Source: Hypsibius dujardini
Lineage: Eukaryota; Tardigrada; Eutardigrada; Parachela; Hypsibiidae
Direction of reading: 5' to 3'
Length of the DNA: 64,000 nt
Assembly (NCBI GenBank): GCA_001579985.1
Contig: LRSR01014122.1
Location: 186,001-250,000 of the forward strand
The first letter of the stretch is position 1, and each line of letters opens with the position of its first letter. Below the pieces are notes generated by a model. It was not told the origin of the DNA, made no database searches, and saw only the letters and a list, made by a program, of their open reading frames with translations. This document shows positions 30,426 through 43,308 of this stretch, in pieces. A program made the translations under genes and the position numbers.

Positions 30426-32131
30426 CCCAAAGCAACAAAATCTGCCAGTCAGTCAGAATAATTTAATCCAATTTAAATCCAATCCTTCCGGTAAATGTAA
30501 TAATAATTGCCGATATATGTAAGACGTTGTCCGGTTAAAATTGCCCTTGTGGTCAGAAAGATGTGGTGTAACAATAAATCGTCTGCTCAGATTGCAGAGC
30601 AGAGAAGGGACGAGACCAAGCAGACCGAATTGAAAATGTGTAGGAAAATGTCGGATCAACAAGCGTCGCATTCACATTGCATTCTGCTCTCTCTTTAGCT
30701 GGTGTATTTGCGGCGTGAGAACATTTCATGTGAATGGACACAGCGAGCGAGAAAGAGAGAGCAGCAGCTGCCTTTGCTTTGTCTGTCAGTGCGAGCCGCA
30801 GACAAGCCACTGGCGTCCGGCTAATGGTGGTCGGCCTCTCTCTCTTCTCTCTCTCTCTCTGCCTTTAACTGGGCCACTCCCTTTTCTAGGCACGGTCAGA
30901 ACATTTGAACTGCTCAGGCGCCATTCTGCTTTTATCCCGCGCTGTCTACGTCCTCCTCGGTCAAATCGGGACATGATATTCTCAGACTGTCCAAGACATT
31001 TTCGGGGAAGCAGATGGCCGGTCATTCATGACATTTCTTAACGTCCTATTCCTGTCTTGAGGGCAGTCAGAGAACAATTAATCATGTCTAATAATAGTAC
31101 TAACAACAGGCCGGCAACAAGCAGGGAGTGGAAGAATTCTGCTGCTGATGCGATTGATTGTCGCTTAAATTGCATGGCAAACACAGGCGCAACAGTTTGA
31201 TTAGTCTTCTCCCAAATCCAAAATTCGGAAATTCGTGAGTTTCCCTACCAGTAAATTATGTTAAAAATTTGCGTATGCAAGAAAACAATAAAAAACAATT
31301 CGAAACAGCAACAGGATACTTATGTGAGTTGGTGGCTCCACCTTTGAGACTCCATACAGTAAATTGTGCCTCACCGCTTGTCACAGAAACACAAGTTATG
31401 GCACACCGAATGAGACAAGCGGACTAGCCCAAAATAAACAGTGGTGACGCATCTTTAAAATGGCTTTTTACGATCTCTCTTCATTCATCATTTTGCCTTT
31501 CGGGTATCTTTCTGCATTTTAAAATGTGTGTCAACTGAAGACAGCCATGTTCGTCGCAAATAGTGCTCTCTTCTTATCGCCATGAAGTGAAATCCTTGTT
31601 GGCCTGTGTCGTGATTAAAACCGATGAAAAAGTATCCTTTGCTTTTTTATTGCAATTCAGCAAAATACCTCTCTGCACATTTGAAGGTCGTGATTGCTTC
31701 CCTAGTCTAGTGATTAACGTCATTGGAATTGCCGGAAACCCTGCCTATCTATGAGTTATCTGCTTTTGGCTGTGGATGAAATGTTATACCTTTGTGGACA
31801 AAATCCATCTCCGCTGTTTACGGTCACGGATAAGGATAAGGACGTCCAGGTACGCGGATCAAGATAACTTTCCACATTCGACAGGTACTCAATCCACCCG
31901 AAAGTTAAATTTTTAAGCAATCTCATTATGGTTGCAATGTATTCAATTTGAAATGGCATCTTTGATTATTTGTTTACAGATTGAAAAGGGAAACTGTCTT
32001 GGCGACGCTATGGAGGACTCATCCCTTCCACCGCCTTAAAATATGGTGCATTGGTATGTATAAACATGATCCGGACAGTTTCAGCCTCACAACAGTCTTC
32101 CCGAGCAACAGCAGTACCACCCGGCAAGAAT
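30426..32131. other. Divergent intergenic region between Notch and RapGEF1
   Basis: About 1.7 kb between two genes transcribed away from each other, so it should contain both promoters and 5' UTRs. A CT repeat lies near 30837-30862. A splice-acceptor-like site before 31981 and a donor-like site near 32055 may mark an untranslated RapGEF1 5' exon. I see no separate gene. Confidence 0.65.
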
Positions 32132-35100
32132 ATGGATCGTTGGTCAGCCACCGGAGATGGGAGTCATGAATTCGGTCAGTCACCAGCAAATGGAAGTATT
32201 GGTTCTATTCCACCCTCGCCCGGATACCCATGGAAGGGTAGAGAGACAACGACCAGAGAAAGGCGACCGAGTTTGAAGAGGACGCCGTCTTTTCGTGCCG
32301 TGGAAACGGCTGATCCAGGAAGAAGAATGGTATGCACTAGTCAATCAGTCAATCAATGAAAGGTTTGGTTAAGCAAATGTATTTCTGAAAAAAGCATCCA
32401 CTCAATCAATCAATTTAGTGCCTAACATACTTTATTTCTTTTCTAGCATTTGAAAGATTTAGAAGCAATTTCGTACCTGGAGAAGGAAGCGTACTTTGCC
32501 CTGCGATATCTCCAGGAAATCGTTGAGAAAAACACTCAAGAATTACTGGCCGGCTCGACCACCGTAGTGATAGAGAACATGTTCGGCCTGGACAGTCATA
32601 TCCAGAACACCATCCACTTCTCCTGCAAGGATGATCCGGTCATCAAAGCCGAATCCAAAGAAGTCTACCGCTACATGGCTGTTTTGGTCCACTGGTCGGA
32701 TCAGATTCTGCTTCGTCGTACAGAAAACAGTGTTCCCATGCGACGGCATAACCAAATTGTTCCTGCTATTCAAGCCTTACGGAAACATATCGGATTGCTC
32801 GTCGTCCAGTATCGCAAAGCCTCGCTCCTTCGTCCGGCCACTCCGCCTTCGCTGCGGCAAGTTAAACAACCTCTCAGTGCCTCTGCCGAATCTCTCTCCC
32901 CTTTCAAAACTTCCTTTCTACAAGCCCTTCCCGGGGTTGGCTCGCCTAGCAGTTGTGACGAAGTCGACCGTGCCGGTTAGTCTGCATCCCGTTTCATGAC
33001 TTTCTTTGTAATTGACTCTGTGGCTGGTTGCTTGATTGTTTCTTATTGTGTAGTGCCTAATGATTTAGCAGACTTGAACTGGCGGTATTCGCCGCTGTCT
33101 GCCCGGAGTCCCCAAGGAGTCCCCGCCTCGCCGGCCGATTCCGGTAGCTCCAGCTTCACCTACAATCACACTCAACTTTCACCGATGGCCTTGAGTAACA
33201 ACGGAACTCGTGCCGGCAGTATCAGCTCCTCCATCAGTTCCCTTCATAGTCACAGCCCCAGTCCGCAGGCCACGTCACCGGTGATGCATCGTAATGTCCC
33301 GTCATCGGATGATTCGGGAATTTCGATGGCGTCCTCGAGGCACCGACCCTTGGACAATCTCCCTCCCCGCCCACTTGGTTGGTATATGACCATCTGCATT
33401 GAATCGATAGATTTCAACTTAAACGGTTTTTGGCTTGGTTTCAGTGAGAAACAGTAGCATATCCTCGTTGAGTGGGAGGACTGATCAAAAGGATCTGTCA
33501 GCTGTGGTTTCTTCACTCTTTCCCCCAAGATGTCACAAAAACTATTTGCGTCAAGCTTCGCTGGGTGTCGAGCCGATCTACTACGACAACGTACCGCAGG
33601 AACGAGTTCCTCCGCTACCGCCGAAGAAACGGAACGTCGTCTCCTACGTCGAAGTGTTTGGCCAGGAATCCTCGCCGGCCACTCCTCGCGGCTCAAATGG
33701 AGACATTCGTGAAAATCGGAGGCTCTTCGGACTGCCAAAGCAGCTGAGTTTTGATAGCGCAACTAAAAATGGCAGCTTTGATCGCAGGCCAAGTTCGCGA
33801 CCGGCCACTCCGGAATTACGGTGGTACAACAGTGAACGGAGCACTGCGGATCAGGACTTATCCGAAGAACTTGGTAAGTAATTTGCTTATATATATATAT
33901 CTTTAAAAATTTCTGGACATTTCTTAGCGGTTCTCTTATTTTTTAGTACAAATACTTGCCCCTTTCGGAAGTGATTCGGAGAATGAAACTCTTGTACGGC
34001 GGAAGGCAAACGACTCGAATCGTTTATACGGCGGACAAGTGTCGTTGTTGTCGAGTTTGGATTGTTACACTAAGCTCGTCTATCCGCGAACTTCGACGGG
34101 ACGCGGCGAGCTAAAGGGTGGCCCAATTGACGCACTCATCGTCGAAGCTACCAACTCTACGAAGAAAGATTTTGCTTATCAGGTATGACAGGTTCTATTT
34201 TTTGCCTGTATTCGGTTATTAGTCTGACGTACCTGTCACGTTCACAGGAGGCATTCATCACAACATATCGGACGTTTATCTCATCCGATGAACTCATCGA
34301 TAAGCTGATGTACCGGTATGGAGTCTTCGCGCATTCAACAGAGCAGCCAGAGAAGACGGCGGCGAGAAACACATTCACACTGCTTCTGCGAGTGGTCGAG
34401 GAGCTCTGCATCAGCGAAATATTTCGAACCGGCCTGATTGACATCTTGCTGCAATTCATCCACAAATTGCTAATGGACGGAGAATTGGCCATTGCCCGCT
34501 CTTTGAGGCGCAAAATTTTGGACAAGCATGAACTGGATTGGGTAGGCAAGGTACTTTTGTCGTTGCCACAACTGAACTCTCAGTGTATGTTTTTTTAATG
34601 ACAGAAATCACGCAGTTCTTCGGTTCTTCTGATGACACCGACTCGACGTCAGCGGCGAATCGGATATCTTCTCGATTTCAAATCTCAAGATCTAGCTGAG
34701 CAAATGACGCTTTTGGACGCTGAACTGCTCTCTCGTATTGAGCTGACAGAGCTGCTGAGCTGGACGAAAGAGCAGTGCGAAGATGCCGGCCTGAACTTGT
34801 CGCGGTTCACGGAGCACTTTAACAAAGTAAGCTTCTGGGCGAGGACGAGGATTCTTGAACAGCCCGACCAACGGGACCGCGAAAAATACTTTGCCAAGTT
34901 TATGAAAATTATGCGGTGCTTAAGGAAAATGCACAACTTCAATTCCTACCTCGCTATCCTGGCTGCTGTGGATTCTGCGCCTGTGCGCCGTTTGAGTCAC
35001 TCCAAAGCCCATCTTGAAGCGCTGAAGGAGCTGGGTGGTCTGATTGACAGTTCGCAATCGTTTCGTGCCTATCGGTCGGCGCTGGCGCAGATCGAGCCGC

Positions 35101-35375
35101 CTTGTATTCCCTACATCGGGATCGCACTGCAGGACTTGACGTTTGTCAACGAGAATCCCGACTGGTTGGACGACCACAAGACAGTAGTCAACTTTGGGAA
35201 ACGCTATCAGCAGTATTCGGTTTTGAGTCAGTTGTCTCGGTTTCAAAAGTCCTGTCAATATAATTTTCAGCGGAATGAAAGTGTAGTACAGCTTTTCAAT
35301 AATTTTGACAATTTCATGTCGGAAGAGGCCTTGTGGCAGATTTCGGAAGCTATTAGACCAAGGGGTGCAAATTGA
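32132..35375 (+). CDS. RAPGEF1: Rap guanine nucleotide exchange factor 1 (C3G)
   Basis: Exchange factor that loads GTP on Rap1, recruited to membranes through Crk adaptors. Exons 32132-32329, 32447-32975, 33054-33377, 33445-33873, 33947-34182, 34248-34550 and 34605-35375 join in phase to 929 residues. An N-terminal helical region (SYLEKEAYFALRYLQEIVEK, then VHWSDQILLRR) matches the C3G N-terminus. The Ser/Pro-rich middle carries a Crk-SH3 type PxLPxK site (VPPLPPKKRN, about 33609-33638). The C-terminal half is RasGEF-N (GGPIDALIVEATNS, then EAFITTYRTFIS) followed by the CDC25 catalytic domain (DLAEQMTLLDAELLSRIE; FMKIMRCLRKMHNFNSYLAI; PCIPYIGIALQDLTFV). The stop is at 35373-35375. I chose the ATG at 32132; an in-frame ATG upstream (about 32054) reads through a probable splice site. 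Vertebrate C3G is about 1,080 residues with several Crk sites; here I see one. Confidence 0.94.
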
Positions 35376-36500
35376 GCCTTGTTGGTGGATATTTTGTTGA
35401 CCCGGTTTTTTTGCCATGCGGTGATTCTTGTATGTTTTACGGAGACAACAACGTTCATTAATTAACGTAGCATGATAGTTCAGGTAAGGTACTTAGTACG
35501 CTACACTAACTGGTAAAGCGACTGAACTCAACGAAATTTCTCAAAAGTAGGATGGCTGGGCGGTACTTACAAATCGGAACAGAGCTGTAACGAATCACGT
35601 AATTTTAGCTGTAGAATATCTAGAGCAATGTCACGTGGGTGGGTTGTTTCGGTTGTTTCGAGTGAGGTAGGGATGCCGATTACGCAGGCGGTTTGGTTCG
35701 GTTATTACGCGGTTCAGATGCTTAACCGGTTAGCTTTTCCCGGTTAAATCTCTAAACCGACCCACGTGGTTCGGTTAAAGTTCCGAACTGACCCAAGCGG
35801 TTTAAACCGGGTTCGGTTTAAACCGGGTTGAACCGCGGTTAACCGGTTCCGTAGTTAAATCAGTGAGAAATACACCATGAGCCGGCTGCAGTCAATACGT
35901 GGAGCTCTCAATAGCTAGAATTCATTCAATTTATTGAAGTAAGCGCGCAATTGCTGCACATTAGTGCCTGAGAATGTTAAGGTAAACTAGGCGTGCCACC
36001 CTTGTGATTAATTGAGTCAATTGCCTGTTCAGACTGAACTTGTTTCTATTTTTACCCGTGAATACGGTTCATAACGGTTTGTAACGGGTAAACGGTTCGG
36101 TTTGACGCGGTTCCAAACGCTAACCGGTTACTTTAAGGCGGTTCGAAACCCTAACCGGTTTAAACGGTTCGGTTTAATTTAAAAACCGCGTCAGGCGGTT
36201 CGGTCCAAACCGCGGTTAAACCGGTTAATCAGCGTAATCGGCATCCCTAGAGTGAGGCATTCGGGATGGTGGTGCCGCAGTCAGCTGTTCGGTTGACGCA
36301 AATTGAGATGTCCACATATGTTATTTTACATGATTGATAGGGTATCTACAATCAAACTTCTTCGTTAAATTGGTTGTGCTTTCCTGAATTCTTATGAAAT
36401 GTTGCACTTACAAATGAGAACAGTCTCAACGTGGCAAATGGCAAGGGAGGAGTAATAATAAAGGTGATTCTTCTTTCGTCTGCGGATCGAATCGGAAAGA
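35376..36500. other. Intergenic region between RapGEF1 and phosphorylase kinase alpha, mostly a hAT-type MITE
   Basis: Between the RapGEF1 stop and the next ATG lie about 290 bases of probable 3' UTR, a 582-bp hAT-type MITE with its target duplications (35660-36257), and about 240 bases of probable promoter and 5' UTR of the next gene. Confidence 0.8.
35668..36249. mobile_element. Non-autonomous hAT-type element (MITE), 582 bp, with 8-bp target duplications
   Basis: The left end reads TAGGGATGCCGATTACGC and the right end is its inverse complement (GCGTAATCGGCATCCCTA). Both ends are flanked by the same 8 bases, GAGTGAGG (35660-35667 and 36250-36257). TAGGG-type ends with 8-bp duplications are the signature of hAT transposons. 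No transposase frame is present. The interior has two blocks (about 35685-35850 and 36060-36230) packed with CGGTT/AACCG units, including five perfect AACCGGTT palindromes (35724, 35841, 36122, 36153, 36219), separated by about 200 bases of ordinary sequence. Subterminal repeats of this kind can be transposase-binding sites. The perfect target duplication and matching ends suggest a fairly recent insertion. Confidence 0.9.
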
Positions 36501-39500
36501 ATGTATTCCCGCTCGGTGTCCGCGACATGGGACGATTCGGAGCGCAACAGTTTATCGGAGAAAATACGGGCGCGTTCCAATTCAGGCGTGCGTTTAGATT
36601 ACTACCAGCGAATGGTCTACAAAACAATTCTTAAATATCAGGTCAGTGACTGCACTCCTTGCTTTTGATTGAATGATTGATTGATTGATTGTGCATTTAC
36701 TTTTGTATTTGCGCTTGACACATTGTGTGCAAGGGGTATTTTTGTTTGCAGGACCCAGTTACCGGTTTATTCCCTGGTTCTTGCACTCCGGAGTCCAAGG
36801 AGTCATGGGTGAGAGACAATGTCTATGCGATTCTCTCGGTGTGGGCACTCTCCTTAGCCAATCGCAAGAACTCTGACTTGGACGAGGACCGTGCCAAGAG
36901 TTACGAGCTGCAGCAGGTCAGTATTCCCGATTACTTAATCGTTTGAATGATTGATTGGACAGGAGGGTAGTTGACAATGAACGAATTTTCGGGAAAGTTT
37001 CTGTATTGATTGAGTTTACGTATTTAGTCAAGTTCAGAAGTGCTATTAACTTTATTAATTGTTTATAGCGTTGCATAAAAAATATGCGTAGCATCCTGAC
37101 CTGCTTGATTAAGCAAGCGGACAAAGTGGAGCGCTTCAAGAAGACTCAATCACCGGCCGACTCCCTCCACGCCAAGTACGGGATCCGTTCCCTCAAAACG
37201 ACTGTTGGCGATTCCGAGTATGGACATTTGCAACTGGATGCCATCTCCCTCTTCATTTTAATTCTTGCTCAAATGACTGCTTCAGGTCAGTTTTTGATTA
37301 ATCTATTATGCCATGACTATCTTGTATTATGGTTATTTGTATGTTATCAGGAGTCCAAATCATTTACACATTGGATGAAGTGGCTTTTATTCAAAATCTC
37401 GTCTTCTACATTGAGGCGGCCTATCGAACTCCGGTAAGATGATGCCGTGCCGTGGCGTGAGTAAGGAAAGACAAGGCCAACGTTTTATGTGCTCCCACTT
37501 GTCAGGATTATGGTGTCTGGGAGAGGGGAGATAAAACAAACCATGGCCAAACGGAACTAAACTCCTCTTCCATCGGAATGTCCAAGGCTGCATTGGAAGC
37601 CATCAACGACCTCGACCTGTTTGGGGCTAAAGGAGGCCCGGCAAGCGTTATCCACTGCATTCCCGACGAAACTCAAAAATGCTCGGTAAAATATTAGCCT
37701 CTCTTGACATTAAGATATTTTTCGGGGAAGGAGAGTCTTGATTTGCTTTGACAGGCGGTACTGCAGTCGATGTTGCCGCGTGAATCCAACTCAAAGGAAG
37801 TGGACGCCGCCCTGTTAGGCATAATAGGCTATCCTGCTTTCGCTGTCGAAGATGCCGACTTGCTCAACTTGACACGGCAGACACTAGTTGATAAACTCCA
37901 GGTTAGTATTATTGTTTTTATCTTGTTGGGGCAACTTTTATTTGCCAAATTTGTAGGGAAGATACGGACTGAGACGGTTCTTACGGGACGGCTACCGAAC
38001 CAGTAAGGAGGACTCGCATCGTCTGCACTACCAGCCATGGGAGCTGAAAGCCTTCGAAAACATTGAGTGCGAGTGGCCAATGTTCTTCTGCTACCTCATG
38101 CTGGACGCCATGTTCAGCGGCAACACGGAGATGGGTAAGAGAACTTGTTGACTACTTTCTTTTCCTACTGTAGCGCTTAGTGAATGTTGCTTGATTTTAG
38201 CTGATGAATACTGGGATGCGCTGGAGGAAGTAGTTGTGCGCACGGACGATGGACTCAAATTATTGCCGGAGATGTACGCGGTTCCTCAAGATAAGGTTAG
38301 TCCCTTTTCTCACCCCTATTTTCATAATCTTGCCAAGTTTCTTGTGGACCCTGCAGATTGACGCGGAGTATCTAGAGCCGCATTCACAGGATCGTGTGCA
38401 TATTGGGCGACTCCCGTTTTTGTGGGGCCAGTCGCTTTATATTCTCTGTTGCTTGATCAAAGAGGTAAAATATTTTATGCTTTTGCTGGACTGGTAACCT
38501 TACCTGGTTGTACCGATAAAGATAGCTTCATTGGTTGTGGAATCTGCGACAGTTATTCTGGAAAGTTTACTGGTGCTATCCTTTGTAGGGATTTGTTGCT
38601 TGCGGAGAGATTGATCCGCTTTGTCGGCGCTACGTGACGGAGAAGAAGCCTGACATTGTCGTTCAAGGTACAGACAGCAACAATTTGGTCTGACCACGAC
38701 TCTCTTCTTCTGTAACTTGTTTCCTTGAGCTCTCTCCTTTTGGTAGTCGTGATCCTCGCTGAGAACGATGTCGTGAAGGAAAAGGCCCGACAGAATGGGA
38801 TCGAGATACAAACGATACAAACGGCTAGACCGGTGGAAGTTTATCCAGCTCGTGTGCTCAGCTACATCTACGGCCAATTGGGTACACGTACTACTGTATT
38901 ACTATCTTTTCACATTTATAGTTAAGAACGAAAATTATTCCCTCCGCGCTCCAGGCAAAAGCTGGAAACTTGGCCTCTCCGGTCGCCCTTCGCATGAAGT
39001 GGGCACTCTCAGTACAAGCACCTTGTACCAGTTGCACGATCGAGTTATTGCCTTCACACCGCAGGTACGCGTGCATTCTCGCATTGAAACTCGGGTCAGT
39101 TTTTCCTTCTTTTCCTTTTAATCACAAGTTCCATTTTTTCACAGTTCTTGGATCAAGAATACTTTTACTTGGCTACGGATACGAATCTTCTCATCGACAT
39201 GTTTCGCACAGACATCTCCTTCCTCAAATCTAACTGGCGCATGTTGGGCCGGCCAACCGTTATCCTAGAGATCAGCGAAAGGTCCTTTGAAGGTTTGCGC
39301 AACTTATTGTCTGTCGAAAGCCCTACTGAGTTGAATCTGTATTCAGGTATGTATCGTTTATTAGAAGATGGAAAATTGAATCCTGCGTTTGCTGCCACTT
39401 ACCGCAAGTGCCGAACCGGGTACCTGCACGGAGCTCGGTAAGAAGAAGCGTTTGGCGTGACTCGGAACTGCTAAAACTGATTGTTTGCTCTCTATGTAGC

Positions 39501-42500
39501 GTGATGCTTGGGACGTTAAATGAATTCCTCAACACATCGTGCATGTATACGCTACAGTTCCTCGGCGCCTCCACCGATTCCGGCAAAGTGAAGAAAAGTA
39601 AGACAAGACTCTCATTGAAACCGTTGCATGGGCTGGCGCGGAAGTTGCTTAATTCATTGCTGGGGTCTAGGCGGAGAAAAAGATGTACGAAACTACATCG
39701 ATCTGCTGCTGCTCCAAAAACAAGCGGCCAATAAGGCCCAGTTACCGTCTAGTCGTAGCAACAAACGGGACGCCCCGAAGCGTCGCCTGTCGCGTGACTT
39801 GCGCTCTCGTGCCGGCTCAGTGGTCGGTATCATCCGGCGTACCCGGTCGATTCAAGTCGACACCACCGATCCGGGTATGATCAACATTCGCTCCCGACAG
39901 TCTTCCGGTGAGTAGTTCCGGCCATTGACCATTGTATTTGTCATTGTCCATTGTCCATTTATACTTTTTCCTGTTTTTCAGGTGATGGGTTGGATCAGAT
40001 GGGGCTGCCGTCGCCGTCGGGGCCACCTCAACCAGAATTATTTTATTCGGCACCGGTGGACCGACCCATTTTTACGCAGTCACCCAGTGTGGATGAATTT
40101 CCGGAAGTGGAAGTACCGGAACTGTTGGATATGCTGAAGCAGACGGAATCTCTGGGTGAACAGGCTGAGATTATTCACTATTTGTATCTGACCAAGTAAG
40201 TGCGTTTCGAATATATCGAGTGTTGGTAAGATTTAACCGATATTTTGACGGCAGAGGCTTAAACTGGGACACCCGCATTTCGAGCCGCGGTGGCTCGGTT
40301 CGTGTCACTGTCGCTGACTTAGTCAAGGAGCTCTATGATAAATCTTGCCAAACTAAGAAATGGTGGCTAGTCAGGCATTCCGCCGGAATGCTGGATAAGC
40401 GCGTCGAGGATCTAGCTCGGGTACGGTAATCGGCATCGCTTGTTCAATACTGCTTTTTTCAATCTTATTTATTGAGACAGGCTGTGTCGGACTTGCTTGT
40501 CCACCAAAAGCAAATCACGGTTGGAATGCCTTCGGACTCGGAGGTCACAATCACGCGGTTCGTATTCAATGTTCAATCCATTTTATTAAACCAAGGTCCC
40601 TCCTAGTAGCTCATAAACTACAATGTATGTTGTTTCTCTTCAGCCCTTTACCGCCAGAGGAATTGCAAACGTTGATTCGGGGTGCCTACAAGAAGGACAA
40701 CAGCACCGCCATGCTAACTCAAGTACCTTGGCCTGAGGGAGAGCTTACATCGCGTTACCACTACATTGAAGGAATTAATTTTTCTTGTAGGAACTTCTGA
40801 TGTATCTGGCAATGTTCGTTCGCACTGAACCGGATCTTTTCCACGACCTTCTTCGGCTACGAATTGGTCTAATTATTCAAATCATGGCTGCTGAACTAGC
40901 CAGAGCCCTAAAGTGCAAAGGTAATTCATAATTCCGTACACGGTACTTTTCATTTCTCCCTGACATGAATTTGGATTTTCGGGGTTTAATTAGGTCCGGA
41001 AGCGTCAGAGTACTTGTTGAATCTCAGCCCATATGAAATGAAAATGCTCCTCCATCACATTCTGAGTGGGAAGGAAATCGGCGTCCGTGAAGGCGACGGA
41101 GCGATTGGGGAGGAAAATGCAGTGCTGACGGTAGCGCCACTTTTGCAGAAAAATCGACGCTCCGGCATCGCTAGACTCCGAAAATCAATTCAACTTAGTG
41201 TAAGTAAGGGGCCGATCAACCAACTACCTTTCAGCCAATCGATTTTATGGTTGAGATTTTCTTTTCCTCTTCTTATTTCAGGCAAACGAAAATCTCATGC
41301 AAATCTTCAACCAAGGAAGGCTCTCTACGGTCAATGGCTTACTAAGTGGGACCGGTGACGGTGGTGCTGATGGAGATTCTGGTTCGGAAGATTTACCCGA
41401 AAAAACTGGACGGTGGCTACGACGAAGACGCTTGGACGGGGCCTTAAATCGGCTGCCGAAAGATTTTTATCCACGTATCTGGCGGTTACTCGAAAAGGTA
41501 ATGCCCCAAAAACCTGTGGAAGTTCTCTTTTCAATGTACTGTATATGAATGGGCCTCCTTTAGTCTCAAGGATTGCATGTCGCTGATATGTTCCTCAGCC
41601 CCACGTTAACTAACGAGGTACGGATATGGAACAACAGAAGAGACAAATATAACCGGCCACGCATTTGATTAATCTTCCAGATGACTCCCGGGGAATTAAA
41701 GTTTGCTCTTCATGTGGAGAATATTCTTTCGACAGTTTCTCAGCCAGAATATCGACAACTTTTGCTAGAAGCGCTGATGGTTCTCACTATGCTGGTCAGA
41801 AAAGCGTCATTAGACCTTGAAAATAGTACGGTAGGTAGATATGTGCTCTTACCTCAAAATAATCTCTCTATTTTCACAGGTGGAGTACGAACCGAAATGT
41901 ACCTTTACTAAGCCTTTCTACATCAAATCACTCGTTCGGACGGCATATCAGTTATTCCTGACCGATCAGGTTGCCGGGAATGGGGACGGTACGATGTGCT
42001 GCGCAGTGGAATTGGGTGGTAGTGATGCGCAACATGACACTGCCCGTTGTGGCGGGGCCGCCGGGATATGTTTGCACTTTTACGACAGCGCTCCCAGTGG
42101 ACGGTAAAAAATAATAAGCCATGTAGAACAGAGACAAAACCCGCGACAGCAACCAACCGATGGCTCGCTGCACTGCAATAGGATATACTAGTACAGTACA
42201 GTACAGTAGTATTTTCCTGATTACATGTGTGAACGGCTACCGTATTCCCCCGATCTCAAGGAACAGTTAAGCCCACCCCCTCCAGTCATCGGTTGACTGT
42301 TCAATTGGATTCACTGTGTCGTGATTGGTTGAAATTTAAGAGCAACGTGGCAGCGATTGATTGATTAAGTGGAATTTCTTGACGCAGACATTGAATCAGT
42401 TGATTGATTGATTGTAGGTAAACAAAAGCAAACGGTGATGAACAGATAAGATCCGGGGTGGATCAAATTAACTGGTAGGGCAAAAAAGTGTCCCTTGAGA

Positions 42501-42787
42501 TCGGGGGAAAACGGTAAGAAACGGATTTAATTTTATCCACCGCCAGTCTCTGTTTCATAATTTTGTTTTTCGTCATTGTTTTATACGTTATAGAGCAGTT
42601 ATTTTTTGCCTTGCAGCTACGGTACCATGACGTATTTATGCAGAGCGGCTGCAATGGTGAGATGTATAATTTCGTCTTCGTGCTCATCAATGGCTTGTTT
42701 TGTTCATATGGATTTCCTTTTTAGGAACTACCCATGCATATCCCCACCTCATCGACTGACGGACAGTTGGAATGCAACGTTTCGTGA
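36501..42787 (+). CDS. Phosphorylase b kinase regulatory subunit alpha
   Basis: Regulatory alpha subunit of the (alpha-beta-gamma-delta)4 phosphorylase kinase, which activates glycogen phosphorylase in the cytoplasm. The first exon (36501-36641, 47 codons) ends with the family start [16 protein letters not shown]. Then come the glucoamylase-like (GH15-type) N-terminal domain ([80 protein letters not shown]), the middle region ([33 protein letters not shown]) and the C-terminal part ([53 protein letters not shown]). The last exon, 42725-42787, ends LECNVS with TGA at 42785-42787, giving a CAAX-type terminus as in vertebrate alpha (prenylated) subunits. Alpha is preferred to beta because of the start, the length and the C-terminal Cys box. 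More than 20 exons; a MITE sits in the intron before the last two. Confidence 0.94.
42240..42514. mobile_element. MITE, TA-flanked, 275 bp (copy 2), in a phosphorylase kinase alpha intron
   Basis: Same family as 12788-13067 but inserted in the opposite orientation: terminal inverted repeats beginning CCGTATTCCCCCGATCTCAA at the left and ending in GAGATCGGGGGAAAACGG at the right, with TA on each side. The interior matches copy 1 closely along its length in reverse complement. It lies in the intron between the exon ending YDSAPSG and the exon starting at about 42618, and does not disturb the coding frame. Confidence 0.88.
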
Positions 42788-43308
42788 TTCAAACGCGGTT
42801 CAACCAATCTGGTTCACTTTGTCGAGTAATACTTACTAGAATTGTCGCATTATTCTCTAGGATTTTAAGAAACTTGTGTTTGAGCTTTTCGTTTTTAACT
42901 CATCTTATTCGCCGGAGCTTGGTACTTAACGGGCATTTGCACCATTATAGCACATTCGTCAAAGAGTTATTATTGTCTAAGTTTAAATTATATCACACTT
43001 CTCAGGGGGACCATGCGGCACATAAAACAAATGCATGCAAGACTGATTAATTGCGCTCTTTTTCGGTGCAGTGACGCGGACCGATTTCTTCTGCTACTGT
43101 ATAAGAGCACCTGATTTTTTTCTACGGTAGGGGTTAATTAATTTTGTTTGTTTCGTAATTTATTTCAAACCAAACACAACTTCCAAATTAATAATGATGC
43201 TTCAGAATAATCGACTGAAAGGTACCGGTAAAGTTATCGTATTCATCTGCACGGTCGGAGCCAACTATCACAGAAACCAAACAGGCTATGAACCCCAGGT
43301 TGAGTCTG
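42788..43308. other. Convergent intergenic region between phosphorylase kinase alpha and RalGAP beta
   Basis: About 520 bases holding the two 3' UTRs. AT-rich; no gene or repeat recognised. Confidence 0.75.

Noticed and set aside
30715-31041. 108-codon plus-strand frame upstream of Notch
   Set aside because: Crosses a CT repeat, Ser/Leu-rich, no homology; lies in the presumed Notch promoter.
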